Part shown: positions 1 through 8,201 of the stretch, piece by piece
How positions within the stretch are numbered: the first letter of the stretch is position 1
Layout: each line of letters starts with the position of its first letter
Assembly: GCA_903834185.1 (NCBI GenBank)
Contig: CAILHX010000008.1
Span: forward strand, 1-64,000
Source of the DNA: an uncultured Methylophilaceae bacterium
Lineage (GTDB): Bacteria > Pseudomonadota > Gammaproteobacteria > Burkholderiales > Methylophilaceae
Direction: 5' to 3'
Length of the DNA stretch: 64,000 bases
Program-made: the position numbers and the translations under genes
Notes under the pieces: model-generated
Told to the model about the DNA's origin: nothing
The model's database searches: none
The model's input: the letters and a program-made list of their open reading frames with translations, nothing else

Positions 1-240
1 CAGCAGACCGGTGTTTACTGCGCTTGCATCGCTACCACTGCTGGTCGCGCTCTTGGTATTGGCAAGACCGCCATTGACGGTATTGCTGTCGCTGCTGCTG
101 TTGTGGATGTAGAAAGCATTGACGTTACCATTGATATCAATGGTCCAATCACCAGCTGGAATCACGATACCAGCGTTTGCTGCGGAAGCGCCCATCGCCA
201 GAACAGCGGCGGCAACTGCCAGATTTAGTTTCTTATTCAT
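1..240 (-). CDS. Outer-membrane porin, N-terminal part (cut by window edge)
   Basis: An open frame on the minus strand begins with ATG at 240 and runs off the window after 80 codons. The first 23 residues look like a Sec signal peptide (MNKK, a hydrophobic Ala/Leu stretch, then ASAANA as the cleavage region). The mature part starts GIVIPAGDWTIDINGNVNAF, a first beta-strand typical of Gram-negative general porins, followed by a Ser/Asn/Thr-rich stretch that would be a loop. A GGAGG ribosome site sits 5 bases upstream. The family forms trimeric beta-barrels for small hydrophilic solutes. The C-terminus and substrate preference cannot be seen. It is a different gene from the porin at 13316. Confidence 0.75.
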   Translation of the reverse strand, partial: MNKKLNLAVAAAVLAMGASAANAGIVIPAGDWTIDINGNVNAFYIHNSSSDSNTVNGGLANTKSATSSGSDASAVNTGLL

Positions 241-270
241 AAAACCTCCAAAAAAGTTTCCAAAGTGTGT

Positions 271-288
271 GGCTCGATGCATCGAGCC
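271..288. promoter_or_regulatory. Perfect 18-bp palindrome in front of the porin gene
   Basis: GGCTCGATGCATCGAGCC is a perfect palindrome (two 9-bp arms, no spacer) 31 bp upstream of the porin start codon at 240. On the minus strand a TATATATA tract (289-296) that could be the -10 region lies directly before it, so the palindrome would overlap the transcription start. It could be an operator for a dimeric repressor or a hairpin in the 5' leader. No T-run follows, so it is not an intrinsic terminator. Confidence 0.45.
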
Positions 289-296
289 TATATATA

Positions 297-571
297 CCTA
301 CTTGCACTCTCTTTTACTCGCGTCCTTTAACAACTTAACGATAAAGTACATTCATAATCGAGAGAGTTCGCGAACTCCCCTTACGAGAAGTGATAGCAGT
401 ATGCCAAGCGGCGGCAACGCCTAGCAAGGTTTTTTTGTGGTTTTTGCTACAGAAAACAATAGCTGTTGCATTTTTACAACAGCAGTGAGCTAGCAAGCCC
501 GGGAAGTCATATGGAAAACACAAGAAAACAATGACTTTTGAGCGTATTTAAATGTGTCTTGTCACTTGCTA
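297..571. other. Intergenic region without a gene
   Basis: This gap between the porin start and the end of yjbQ contains no convincing coding frame. It must hold the porin promoter on the minus strand. The only other structure I see is an inverted repeat with arms GCTGTTG (462-468) and CAACAGC (477-483) and an 8-base T-rich loop, of unknown role. Confidence 0.5.
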
Positions 572-991
572 TCAATCGCCGATCAGCTTCACCAGCACCC
601 TCTTCCTGCGCCGACCATCAAACTCGCCATAGAATATCTGTTCCCACGGACCAAAATCCAATTGTCCGTCGGTGATCGCCACCACCACCTCTCGCCCCAT
701 CACCTGACGCTTCATATGGGCGTCGGCGTTGTCTTCACCGGTACGATTATGGTGATAGCCGCTCACAGGTTCGTGCGGAGCGAGTTTTTCCAGCCACACC
801 CCATAATCATGATGCAGGCCGGACTCATCGTCATTGATAAAGACGCTGGCAGTGATATGCATGGCATTAACCAATGCCAGACCTTCACGAATGCCGGACT
901 CACGCAGGCATTCTTCTATCTGCCCGGTAATGTTGATAAAGTACATGCGCTCCGGAGCGTTGAACCAGAGTTCCTTGCGATAGCTTTTCAT
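572..991 (-). CDS. yjbQ: YjbQ/UPF0047 family protein
   Basis: The 139-residue product is a full-length member of the UPF0047 (YjbQ) family of small alpha/beta proteins. Family hallmarks are visible: the [12 protein letters not shown] segment near residues 46-57, conserved His residues in [16 protein letters not shown], and [18 protein letters not shown] near the C-terminus. E. coli YjbQ has been linked to a secondary thiamine-phosphate synthase activity when overproduced; the physiological role is not settled. An AGGAAGGAG ribosome site lies 7 bases before the ATG at 991. It is transcribed divergently from the lipid-transport operon at 1079. Confidence 0.88.
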   Translation of the reverse strand: MKSYRKELWFNAPERMYFINITGQIEECLRESGIREGLALVNAMHITASVFINDDESGLHHDYGVWLEKLAPHEPVSGYHHNRTGEDNADAHMKRQVMGREVVVAITDGQLDFGPWEQIFYGEFDGRRRKRVLVKLIGD

Positions 992-1078
992 ACAGACTCC
1001 TTCCTGAGTGACGATAAGGAATTATAGCGCCGCGTGGCGACTGCGGATAAACTGCGGAAAACCAATCGGGAACACTTA

Positions 1079-2179
1079 ATGTCGGACGCAGTGTTTAAGA
1101 TAGATGAAGGGTCGCGCATAGTGCTGACAGGACAATGGTCTTTGCGTGCCGCCGGAAATCATTTCGCCGTATTGCAACAGCAGCTAGCCCCTTACTTTTC
1201 CCGGCCGCAAATGTTTTGGGATCTGACCACCATAGAGCAGTTGGATAGTGCAGCTGCAGCACTATTATTGACAGGATGGGGAGGCCAGCTCAGTCAGCGT
1301 GTCTCGCTACGCCCTGAACATGAGTCACTGTTCGACAGCCTGCAACATGCTCAATCCCCACGCCGCGCCTTGGACGAGGCTCTCATTGACGATGTCGTAA
1401 TACATCCCGGGATGCTGAAGTCTTTCGTATTACATCTGGCCGACTTTATTACTCTCACCGGCCTGCTCACGCTGGAGTTTCTTTACCTGTTCCGCCGTCC
1501 GCGCGACATTCCCTGGAAGGAGATCTCGGCCAATGTCTATAAAGGCGGAGTGCTGGCTCTGCCAGTGACGGGTCTGGTAGGCGGCATGATAGGTGTAGCG
1601 ATGAGCTATTTGATGGCGTTGCAATTGCGCAAATTCGGGGCGGACATTTTCATCGTCAACATCCTGGGGTTGGCGATTATTCGTGAACTGGGACCGATAT
1701 TGATGTCGGTGCTGGTAGCGGGGCGATCCGGCTCGGCGATGACCGCACAGATAGGCGTGATGCGCGTTACCGAAGAGATCGATGCGCTGGCAACCATGGG
1801 AGTTTCGCGCACGCTACGGCTTATTCTGCCCAAGGTAGTAGCCCTTACCCTGATCGCCCCTTTGTTGCTGTTCTGGACGTCGCTATGGGCACTGATCGGC
1901 GGCATGGTGGTCGCCTTTTTCCAATTAGGCATAGGCTTTGAATTCTTCATCGAACATCTGCCGCGCGTGGTAAAAGCGACCAATCTGGTGCTGGCTACGA
2001 TCAAAGGCTTCACTTTCGGCTTGACGGTGGCTTTGATTGCCTGCCATTTTGGCCTGCGCGTGCAACCCAATACCGAAAGCCTTTCCAACAGCACCACATC
2101 CTCGGTAGTCACTTCCATTACGGTCGTCATTTTGCTGGATGCACTATTCGCTATCGCCACGCGGAGCATAGGGATATGA
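1079..2179 (+). CDS. MlaE-family ABC permease with N-terminal STAS-like domain
   Basis: Inner-membrane permease of an Mla/MCE-type lipid transporter. Residues about 1-110 form a soluble domain resembling the STAS protein MlaB (WDLTTIEQLDSAAAALLLTGWG), and residues about 115-366 are the MlaE/YrbE permease with several membrane segments and the family-typical AGRSGSAMTAQIGVMRVTEEIDALATMG-type coupling region. MlaE of E. coli is about 260 residues with MlaB encoded separately, so this is a fusion of the two. The frame is open back to a GTG at 1034, but the ATG at 1079 with GGGA just upstream gives a better start. The next gene's ATG overlaps its stop, so the two are translationally coupled. Confidence 0.87.
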   Translation: MSDAVFKIDEGSRIVLTGQWSLRAAGNHFAVLQQQLAPYFSRPQMFWDLTTIEQLDSAAAALLLTGWGGQLSQRVSLRPEHESLFDSLQHAQSPRRALDEALIDDVVIHPGMLKSFVLHLADFITLTGLLTLEFLYLFRRPRDIPWKEISANVYKGGVLALPVTGLVGGMIGVAMSYLMALQLRKFGADIFIVNILGLAIIRELGPILMSVLVAGRSGSAMTAQIGVMRVTEEIDALATMGVSRTLRLILPKVVALTLIAPLLLFWTSLWALIGGMVVAFFQLGIGFEFFIEHLPRVVKATNLVLATIKGFTFGLTVALIACHFGLRVQPNTESLSNSTTSSVVTSITVVILLDALFAIATRSIGI

Positions 2180-2979
2180 CAGCGGATGCCACTACCCCGG
2201 TATGCGAAGCAATCAACATATGGACTCAATTCGGCAATACGGTTATCCATAAAAACCTGTCCATGCAAGTCAATTCGGGCGAAGTACTGGCACTGGTAGG
2301 CGGTTCCGGCAGCGGGAAAACCACACTGTTAAGGCATATTGTAGGATTGACGCAGCCGACTCGCGGCGAGATACGGTTGTTTGGCGAAAATCTGCAAACC
2401 CTGGATCGCGATGGTCAAAAACGGGTACGTAATCGTTTTGGCATGCTCTTTCAGCAAGGGGCATTATTTTCTGCGCTCTCCGTGTTCGAGAATATCGCTT
2501 TTCCGTTACGTGAGTTACGTCAGTTCGACGAAGCCACCATCCACCTGCTGGTGATGCATAAGCTGGCTTTGGTAGAACTGGAACCGCAACACGCAGATTT
2601 GCTACCTGCACAACTTTCCGGTGGCATGATCAAACGGGTCGGCCTGGCACGCGCACTTTCGCTGGAGCCGGAATTGCTGGTGCTGGATGAGCCTACCGCA
2701 GGACTGGATCCTGACCGTAGCGAAAATTTTGTGCGATTGATCAAGGATTTACGTATTCAATTGGGGCTGACGGTGGTCTTTGTCACGCACGATCTGGACA
2801 CACTTACCTCGTTGGCTGATAGAGTAGCGGTGCTGGCGGATCAACATATCGTTGCAAGTTGTACCATAGATGAGCTGGGCAGCATGACTCACCCTTTCGT
2901 ATGCAACTTTTTCAATGGCGTAAAAGAACGGCTGGAGCGGTTTAATAAACCAAACGAACTAATCAAACATGGAAAATAA
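2176..2979 (+). CDS. MlaF-like ABC ATPase
   Basis: ATPase subunit of the lipid ABC transporter, 267 residues. The Walker A motif GGSGSGKTT lies at residues 42-50. The signature is LSGGM, the variant usual for MlaF-type ATPases, and it is followed by ELLVLDEPTAGLDP (Walker B) and the switch histidine in VFVTHD. It should pair with the permease encoded just upstream and drive phospholipid movement between the inner and outer membranes. The start overlaps the permease stop by 4 bases, and its own end overlaps the mce gene by 11 bases, typical of one operon. Confidence 0.9.
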   Translation: MTADATTPVCEAINIWTQFGNTVIHKNLSMQVNSGEVLALVGGSGSGKTTLLRHIVGLTQPTRGEIRLFGENLQTLDRDGQKRVRNRFGMLFQQGALFSALSVFENIAFPLRELRQFDEATIHLLVMHKLALVELEPQHADLLPAQLSGGMIKRVGLARALSLEPELLVLDEPTAGLDPDRSENFVRLIKDLRIQLGLTVVFVTHDLDTLTSLADRVAVLADQHIVASCTIDELGSMTHPFVCNFFNGVKERLERFNKPNELIKHGK

Positions 2980-3931
2980 AGCCTACGCCGTTCTCTCAGG
3001 GATATTTGCCCTGCTGCTCACCTGTGCACTACTGACCGGGCTGTGGTGGTTGGCCGGCACGCATACCGAGCAAACAACCTACCATATCCTATCGAAAATT
3101 GCTGTTTCCGGCCTCAATCCGCAGGCTGCGGTGCGCTATCGGGGCGTGGATATCGGGCGAGTCAGCGACATTCGGCTCGACCCAGCGCAAGCTTCCAATA
3201 TCCTGATCGATGTTGATGTGGACAGCAGCGTGCGGCTGACCCGGGGCACGTTTGCTCAATTGGCCTCGCAAGGACTTACCGGGCTTGCATATATCGAACT
3301 GGATGATAGCGGTGCCAACCCTTCCCCGCTGGGCGAGTTGGTGATCCCGCTGCGACCATCCGCCATGAATGAGATCATGAGTTCGGGCAAGGCGATCATC
3401 ACGAAGACTGAACAGCTGGAAGATACCGCCGCACAACTATTGACCACACTGAACCAATTGCTGAATCAGAAGAATACGCAGAAGATCGCGCAACTGGTGG
3501 ACAACATGGAACGCTCCAGCGAAGCGTTGGACCCCTTATTGCGCTCTTCTCAACAAACCAGCGAGAAAGTTGGAAAGTTAATGGACGAGATACATCCGCA
3601 CGAGCTTTCAGCGGCACTGGATGCAGTCCGGCAAGCCTCCCTCAGCACCCAGGAGACCGCAGATGCTGCACGCCCTGCCCTGCTCAAGATGCAGGAATCG
3701 CTGGCGGAGTTTGAGCGCGTTTCGCGCCATATAGAACAAGTCACTGCCGATCTGGGGGATAACCTGAATAGCGAGACGTTACCCAGAGCGTACCAGCTCA
3801 CCGATCAATTGCATCGCGATGCGCAAAGTCTGAATAAATTGATGGATACGCTGGAGCAGAATCCGCAAAGCCCCATCTTCGGCAAACCACTATCCCAGCC
3901 AGGCCCGGGCGAGAAAGGCTTTCAACCATGA
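2969..3931 (+). CDS. MlaD-like MCE-domain protein
   Basis: Membrane-anchored periplasmic lipid-binding subunit, 320 residues. Residues 5-28 form one membrane anchor. Residues about 38-115 are a single MCE domain (AAVRYRGVDIGRVSDIRLD, then QGLTGLAYIEL). Residues about 145-290 are a long polar helical region, probably coiled coil, that could form a tunnel or needle; the tail is rich in Pro and Gly. MlaD in E. coli is about 180 residues and lacks such a helical tail, so this resembles the longer MCE proteins that work with a PqiC-type lipoprotein. The start lies inside the end of the ATPase gene. Confidence 0.88.
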   Translation: MENKAYAVLSGIFALLLTCALLTGLWWLAGTHTEQTTYHILSKIAVSGLNPQAAVRYRGVDIGRVSDIRLDPAQASNILIDVDVDSSVRLTRGTFAQLASQGLTGLAYIELDDSGANPSPLGELVIPLRPSAMNEIMSSGKAIITKTEQLEDTAAQLLTTLNQLLNQKNTQKIAQLVDNMERSSEALDPLLRSSQQTSEKVGKLMDEIHPHELSAALDAVRQASLSTQETADAARPALLKMQESLAEFERVSRHIEQVTADLGDNLNSETLPRAYQLTDQLHRDAQSLNKLMDTLEQNPQSPIFGKPLSQPGPGEKGFQP

Positions 3932-4515
3932 GTCAGCGTATTTACCTTCTGTTATTGCTAGCCCTACTCAGCGCCTGTAGCGGGTTACCTAAACCCGGTG
4001 CGCAACCTGCCTTGTATGACTTCGGCATGATTGCGAACACGAATATGAACAATCCGGATACGATCAGGATAAGGCTTGGCCATGTGGAAGCCAGCCCAGG
4101 GTTGGACGGTCATGAGATGCGTTATCGCCTGGCGTATCAGGATCCAGCCCGGGTGTTTGCCTACAATGAAAGCCGATGGGCTATCCTGCCCGCCGACCTG
4201 ATCGCGCAACGCGTACAGAACCGCTGGGCACCCAGCAGCGATGCCAAATGCAGCCTGAACATTACGCTGAATATATTCGATCAGGTATTTGACAGCCCGG
4301 GGAGCAGTCGTGGCGTGGTGCAACTTCGCGCAGAGTTGGTGAATGGCAACGGGCATAACTCACCGCGGATAAGCACCGTCATCACCGTAGAGAAAACCAG
4401 CGCCAGCGCAGATGCCAAAGGCGGAGTTGCTGCGCTGACATCAGCGACAGACGAAGCGATCACAAAGCTAAAAACCTGGGTTGACGCGCAGCAATGCGGC
4501 CAGCCTACTTCATAA
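3928..4515 (+). CDS. ABC-type transport auxiliary lipoprotein (PqiC-like)
   Basis: Predicted outer-membrane lipoprotein of 195 residues. A short signal peptide ends in the lipobox LLSAC with the acylated Cys at residue 17. The rest resembles the ABC_trans_aux (PqiC/DUF330) family: an early YDFG segment, RIRLGHVEASPGLDGHEMRYRLAY, and AILPADLIAQRVQNRW. Such lipoproteins receive lipids at the outer membrane from the MCE protein, which fits its place as last gene of the operon with a 4-base overlap. It converges with aspS, leaving only 13 bases between them. Confidence 0.82.
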   Translation: MSQRIYLLLLLALLSACSGLPKPGAQPALYDFGMIANTNMNNPDTIRIRLGHVEASPGLDGHEMRYRLAYQDPARVFAYNESRWAILPADLIAQRVQNRWAPSSDAKCSLNITLNIFDQVFDSPGSSRGVVQLRAELVNGNGHNSPRISTVITVEKTSASADAKGGVAALTSATDEAITKLKTWVDAQQCGQPTS

Positions 4516-4528
4516 CTACGCGTAGATT

Positions 4529-6313
4529 TTAGCTCGCGGTGTTTTGCTGACGGACGCGGATATGCAGCTCCCGCAGTTGTTTCTCATCAACCTCGCTCGG
4601 GGCCTTGGTCAGCAGGCATTGTGCACGCTGAGTCTTGGGGAAGGCGATCACATCGCGGATGGATTCGGCACCTGCCATCAGTGTGACCAAACGATCCAGA
4701 CCGAATGCCAGACCGCCATGCGGCGGTGCCCCATATTGCAGTGCCTCCAGCAGGAAGCCGAACTTTTCCTGTGCTTCCTCCTTGCTGATCTTGAGTGCAT
4801 CGAATACCTTGGATTGCACCACCTGACTGTGTATCCGCACTGAGCCGCCGCCCACTTCCCAACCGTTGATCACCATGTCATAGGCTTTGGAGAGCGCAGC
4901 ACCGGGGTTAGTGGTGAGCAGGTCTTCATGACCATCCTTGGGCGAAGTGAACGGGTGGTGCAAGGCTGCCCAGCGGTTATTTTCTTCGTCCTGCTCAAAC
5001 ATGGGGAAATCCACCACCCACAATGGGGCCCAGGTGCGACCATCAACGTGACCTTTTTCATGACCGACTTTGGCACGCAACGCACCCAACGCTTCGTTGA
5101 CCACTTTCGCCTTGTCTGCACCGAAGAACACCAGATCTCCATTCTGCGCTCCAGTCAGGTCTATTACCGCCTGTAGCGCCTTGACGTGGATATTCTTTAC
5201 GATGGGCGATTGCAGGCCTTCTTCATTGAGCTTGGTGATGTCGTTGATCTTGATGTAAGCCAAGCCTTTGGCACCGTAGATCTTGACGAACTCGGTATAG
5301 GCATCGATGTCGCCACGGCTGATCGCAGCCCCGCCAGGAATGCGCAAGCCCGCCACACGACCGCCTACCGCATTCGCAGCACCGGAGAAAACCTTGAAAT
5401 CCACATCCTTCATCACCTCGGTGAGTTCGGTGATTTCCAGTGTGACGCGCATATCCGGCTTGTCGGAACCGTACTTGTTCATTGCCTCGGCGAACGACAG
5501 CCGCGGGAATTGGGCAGGCAGATCGATATTCTGCACGCTCTTGAACATGCGACGGATCATCTCCTCAACGATATCCATGATCTCCTGCTCACCTAGGAAT
5601 GAGGTCTCGATATCCACCTGCGTGAATTCCGGCTGGCGGTCGGCGCGCAAGTCTTCATCGCGGAAGCATTTGGTGATCTGGAAGTAACGGTCGAAGCCGG
5701 CCACCATCAACAATTGCTTGAACAACTGCGGCGACTGCGGCAACGCGAAGAACATGCCGTGATGCACACGCGAAGGAACCAGATAATCGCGTGCGCCTTC
5801 TGGCGTGCTGCGCGTCAGCATCGGCGTCTCTATTTCGATGAAACCGTTTTCGTCCAGATAATCCCGCAGGGTCTTGGCCACACGGTAACGCAACATCATG
5901 TTCTTTTGCATCGCCGGACGGCGCAGGTCGAGATAGCGGTGCTCCAGGCGTACCGTCTCGCTGAGGGTGTCATCATCCAGCATGAAGGGCGGCGTGAGCG
6001 ACGGATTGAGGATCTCGATTTCAGAGGCCAGCATCTCGACTTCACCGGTAGGGATATTCAGGTTCACCGTGCCTTCAGGACGGGCACGCACTTTACACAC
6101 CACTCTCAGCACAAATTCATTGCGCACCGTCTCGGCGTTAGCAAATGCTGCCGGAGTATCCGGGTCAATCACGATCTGCGACATGCCGCTACGATCACGC
6201 AGATCAATAAAAATCACCCCGCCGTGGTCGCGACGACGATGCGCCCACCCACAAAGAGTCACGGTTTGGCCAATGTTTTGGCGATTCAGCTCGCCACAGT
6301 AATGAGTACGCAT
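4529..6313 (-). CDS. aspS: Aspartate--tRNA ligase
   Basis: Class II aminoacyl-tRNA synthetase that charges tRNA-Asp (and possibly tRNA-Asn, if the non-discriminating form). The 594 residues match the bacterial type: N-terminal OB-fold anticodon-binding domain ([19 protein letters not shown]), class II motif 2 ([20 protein letters not shown]), the inserted GAD domain at about 290-400, and motif 3 in [16 protein letters not shown]. It is the last gene of a minus-strand group with DUF502 and fmdB upstream, an arrangement common in Betaproteobacteria. Confidence 0.97.
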   Translation of the reverse strand: MRTHYCGELNRQNIGQTVTLCGWAHRRRDHGGVIFIDLRDRSGMSQIVIDPDTPAAFANAETVRNEFVLRVVCKVRARPEGTVNLNIPTGEVEMLASEIEILNPSLTPPFMLDDDTLSETVRLEHRYLDLRRPAMQKNMMLRYRVAKTLRDYLDENGFIEIETPMLTRSTPEGARDYLVPSRVHHGMFFALPQSPQLFKQLLMVAGFDRYFQITKCFRDEDLRADRQPEFTQVDIETSFLGEQEIMDIVEEMIRRMFKSVQNIDLPAQFPRLSFAEAMNKYGSDKPDMRVTLEITELTEVMKDVDFKVFSGAANAVGGRVAGLRIPGGAAISRGDIDAYTEFVKIYGAKGLAYIKINDITKLNEEGLQSPIVKNIHVKALQAVIDLTGAQNGDLVFFGADKAKVVNEALGALRAKVGHEKGHVDGRTWAPLWVVDFPMFEQDEENNRWAALHHPFTSPKDGHEDLLTTNPGAALSKAYDMVINGWEVGGGSVRIHSQVVQSKVFDALKISKEEAQEKFGFLLEALQYGAPPHGGLAFGLDRLVTLMAGAESIRDVIAFPKTQRAQCLLTKAPSEVDEKQLRELHIRVRQQNTAS

Positions 6314-6366
6314 AATGATATTTTGTTGGAGTTAAACGGTTGAACGATGATTTTAGTTATGGCGAT

Positions 6367-7014
6367 TTAATGGTGAGAATCAGGCGTCACTACGCCCATG
6401 GAAATAATGTATTTGAGTGCGTCATCCACACTCATGTCGAGTTCGACGATGTCTTTTTTCGGCATCATCAGGAAGAAGCCCGAAGTAGGGTTGGGGGTAG
6501 TAGGTACGTATACGCTCACAAATTCACCCTTGAGATGATTGACCACATCGCCACCCGGCTGTCCGGTGAGGAAGGCAATGGTCCAGCTCCCCTCGCGCGG
6601 ATACTGCACCAGCAAAGCCTTGCGAAAAGCATTGCCGGAATCTGAAAACAGGGTATCGCTCACCTGTTTGACACTGTAGTAAATGGATTTCACCACCGGC
6701 ACTCTTGCCAGGATAGCTTCCCAGATCAGAAGCACACGCTTGCCAAGTATGTTGGTGGCGACCATGCCCGTCACCAGCACAATGAACACCGTTAGAATCA
6801 CACCAAAGCCAGGAATATGCACACCCAGAAAATTGTCCGGGCGCCATGCTGGTGGTAACAGAAACAAAGTCTGATCCATGACCCCTATCAGGGTATTCAA
6901 TACCCAGATGGTGATGACCAGCGGCACCAGAACCAACAGACCGGTCACCAGGTAACGCCTGAACATTTGTTTTCTGGACAAGGCTTTCGATCCGGTGAGG
7001 TTAATGGCTGGCAC
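6367..7014 (-). CDS. DUF502 family membrane protein
   Basis: A 215-residue inner-membrane protein of the DUF502 family, of unknown function. Two membrane segments are clear: YLVTGLLVLVPLVITIWVL at residues 21-39 and GFGVILTVFIVLVTGMVA around 72-89. The conserved soluble part follows (VPVVKSIYYSVKQVSDTLF, then VYVPTTPNPTSGFFLMMPKKDI). The start is GTG at 7014, 14 bases inside the end of fmdB; the ATG at 6966 lacks a ribosome site. Its position between fmdB and aspS is conserved in related bacteria, but this does not reveal a role. Confidence 0.85.
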   Translation of the reverse strand: MPAINLTGSKALSRKQMFRRYLVTGLLVLVPLVITIWVLNTLIGVMDQTLFLLPPAWRPDNFLGVHIPGFGVILTVFIVLVTGMVATNILGKRVLLIWEAILARVPVVKSIYYSVKQVSDTLFSDSGNAFRKALLVQYPREGSWTIAFLTGQPGGDVVNHLKGEFVSVYVPTTPNPTSGFFLMMPKKDIVELDMSVDDALKYIISMGVVTPDSHH

Positions 7015-7279
7015 AATCGCTCACACCAGAAACAGCTTTAGCTTCAGCGACAGACTCGGTCGCAGAAGCTGCGCTTTCGGTCTTGGGCTTGGAACCGCCC
7101 CCCTTGAAATCAGTGGCATACCAGCCGCTGCCCTTGAGTTGAAACCCTGCAGCAGTGAGCTGTTTGGCAAAAGTCTCCTTGCCGCACTCAGGGCAGGTCG
7201 TCAGCAGTGCATCGTTCATTTTCTGCATCACTTCTTTCTTAAAGCCGCAACTTGTGCAGCGATAATCATAAATGGGCAT
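7001..7279 (-). CDS. FmdB-type zinc-ribbon protein
   Basis: Small 92-residue protein with an FmdB/CxxC_CxxC_SSSS zinc ribbon: MPIYDYRCTSCG at the start, then TCPECG, giving two CxxC pairs (residues 8/11 and about 34/37) that bind one zinc. The conserved AAGFQLKGSGWYATDF stretch follows. The tail, about 30 residues, is Ala/Ser/Lys-rich and probably disordered. FmdB proteins are putative regulators, but the function of this group is not established. An AAGGAGG ribosome site lies 7 bases before the ATG at 7279. Confidence 0.88.
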   Translation of the reverse strand: MPIYDYRCTSCGFKKEVMQKMNDALLTTCPECGKETFAKQLTAAGFQLKGSGWYATDFKGGGSKPKTESAASATESVAEAKAVSGVSDCASH

Positions 7280-7302
7280 TACGAACCTCCTTAAAAAACA
7301 AG

Positions 7303-7331
7303 ATTATAACTTAATCAGCCGCATATTCTAA
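7303..7331 (-). promoter_or_regulatory. Sigma-70-type promoter of fmdB-DUF502-aspS
   Basis: On the minus strand TTAGAA (7331-7326) and TATAAT (7308-7303) are separated by 17 bp, with the fmdB start codon 24 bp further on. The -10 is a perfect consensus and the -35 matches 4 of 6. Confidence 0.6.
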
Positions 7332-7362
7332 ATAAGGGCCGAGGCTGCATAATCAAGTCTCA

Positions 7363-7389
7363 TGAAAACAAAACCGGCATTGCTGCCGG
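7363..7389 (-). terminator. Intrinsic terminator of ssb
   Basis: Reading the minus strand, CCGGCA, a GCAA tetraloop and TGCCGG (7389-7374) form a compact hairpin followed by TTTTGTTTT. It lies 26 bases past the ssb stop codon and before the fmdB promoter. Confidence 0.8.
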
Positions 7390-7415
7390 CCTTCGTCACC
7401 CCGGAAAAATCACAT

Positions 7416-7883
7416 TCAAAAGGGAATGTCGTCATCCATATCATTGATTGATCCACCGGCCGGGCGACTGGAACCTCCGCCAGCAGACGATGACGGAGGA
7501 GGCGCGCCTCTATCTCGATCACTTTCCACCACTTCAAAGCTGTTACTGCCGCCGCGCCCACCCAGCATTTGCATACGATCACCACGAATTTCGGTGGTGT
7601 ATTGATCCTGGCCTTCCTTGTTTTGCCATTTGCGGGTTTGCAAGCTGCCTTCGACATAAATGGCAGAACCTTTTTTCAGGTATTCACCGCAAATCTCGGC
7701 CTGACGCCCAAAGAATGAAACACGATGCCATTCTGTTTTTTCCTGCTTTTCGCCACCCTTGTCTTTCCAGTTTTCAGTGGTTGCGATGCGTAGATTAGCC
7801 ACTGCATCTCCGCTGGGCATGTAGCGTACTTCGGGGTCTGCCCCCAGATTACCGATAAGAATTACTTTGTTGACTGATGCCAT
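7416..7883 (-). CDS. ssb: Single-stranded DNA-binding protein
   Basis: 155-residue SSB that coats single-stranded DNA in replication, repair and recombination. The N-terminal OB-fold (about residues 1-110) starts [36 protein letters not shown], followed by a Gly/Ser-rich linker and the acidic tail MDDDIPF that binds partner proteins. An AGGAGTG ribosome site precedes the ATG. In many Betaproteobacteria ssb adjoins an MFS gene and uvrA; here those genes lie 18 kb away, beyond the urea island. Confidence 0.97.
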   Translation of the reverse strand: MASVNKVILIGNLGADPEVRYMPSGDAVANLRIATTENWKDKGGEKQEKTEWHRVSFFGRQAEICGEYLKKGSAIYVEGSLQTRKWQNKEGQDQYTTEIRGDRMQMLGGRGGSNSFEVVESDRDRGAPPPSSSAGGGSSRPAGGSINDMDDDIPF

Positions 7884-7914
7884 GTCACACTCCTTGTCCC
7901 TGCAAGTAAAAGCA

Positions 7915-7974
7915 GCTCGAAAATTGTAAGCGATTTACTGTTCGAGCCAAAAAAAATCAGAAGGGCTGATTATA
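7915..7974 (-). promoter_or_regulatory. ssb promoter (-10) and leader hairpin
   Basis: On the minus strand a TATAAT box (7974-7969) preceded by TG fits an extended -10. Downstream, within the predicted leader, arms GCTCGAA (7915-7921) and TTCGAGC (7941-7947) form a perfect 7-bp inverted repeat with a 19-base loop, about 30 bases before the ssb ribosome site. I see no LexA box of the CTGT-N8-ACAG type. Confidence 0.45.
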
Positions 7975-8020
7975 CAGAATATGCCTTCAATAGACGGATA
8001 ATGAGAATCTCCTATTCATA

Positions 8021-8036
8021 TACGTCAAATTACGTA
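8021..8036. promoter_or_regulatory. TACGT-N6-ACGTA inverted repeat (putative response-regulator operator, copy 1)
   Basis: TACGTCAAATTACGTA: perfect 5-bp arms around 6 bases. The same element occurs once more at 13167-13182 in front of the porin/urea operon. A candidate -10 box TATATT (8059-8064, preceded by TG) starts 38 bp from the start of the repeat, so the repeat is centred near -43, where LuxR-type activators bind to replace a weak -35. This suggests autoregulation of the kinase/regulator pair. Confidence 0.6.
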
Positions 8037-8058
8037 TTTACAGTCCAGACCTTGCTGT

Positions 8059-8064
8059 TATATT
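8059..8064 (+). promoter_or_regulatory. Putative -10 box of the sensor-kinase operon
   Basis: TATATT preceded by TGT (extended -10). No recognisable -35 exists 17 bp upstream; that place is taken by the edge of the TACGT inverted repeat, as expected for an activator-dependent promoter. Confidence 0.45.
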
Positions 8065-8100
8065 AATTTTTAGAACGAATGATCTGGTCTCGCTGTGTAC

Positions 8101-8116
8101 TGGCATGATTAATGCT
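8101..8116 (+). promoter_or_regulatory. Putative sigma-54 promoter upstream of the sensor kinase
   Basis: TGGCATGATTAATGCT matches the -24/-12 consensus TGGCACG-N4-TTGCW with GG and GC at the correct spacing and two mismatches. The A in place of the first T of the -12 half also occurs in the glnA promoter of this window. Transcription would start near 8127, downstream of the ATG at 8112 and upstream of the one at 8202. No GCAC-N7-GTGC box lies upstream, so the activator is unclear. Confidence 0.4.
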
Positions 8117-8201
8117 CGTTTCTAACTTAATACAAAAGCCTGGTGAACAGAATAAGAAATGGCTTGCTTGTAATGATACATCCTTAGAGAACTTTCCAAT
8201 C

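Noticed and set aside
119-424. Plus-strand frame over the first porin and its leader
   Set aside because: Antisense to a convincing signal peptide with a good ribosome site on the other strand.
4516-4525. CTACGCGTAG palindrome between the lipoprotein gene and aspS
   Set aside because: Only 10 bp, between convergent stops, no T-run; too short to call an operator or terminator.
8112-8201. ATG at 8112 as start of the sensor kinase
   Set aside because: It lies within a sigma-54-like element, lacks a ribosome site, and the 30 extra residues do not look like an NCS1 N-terminus; 8202 is preferred.
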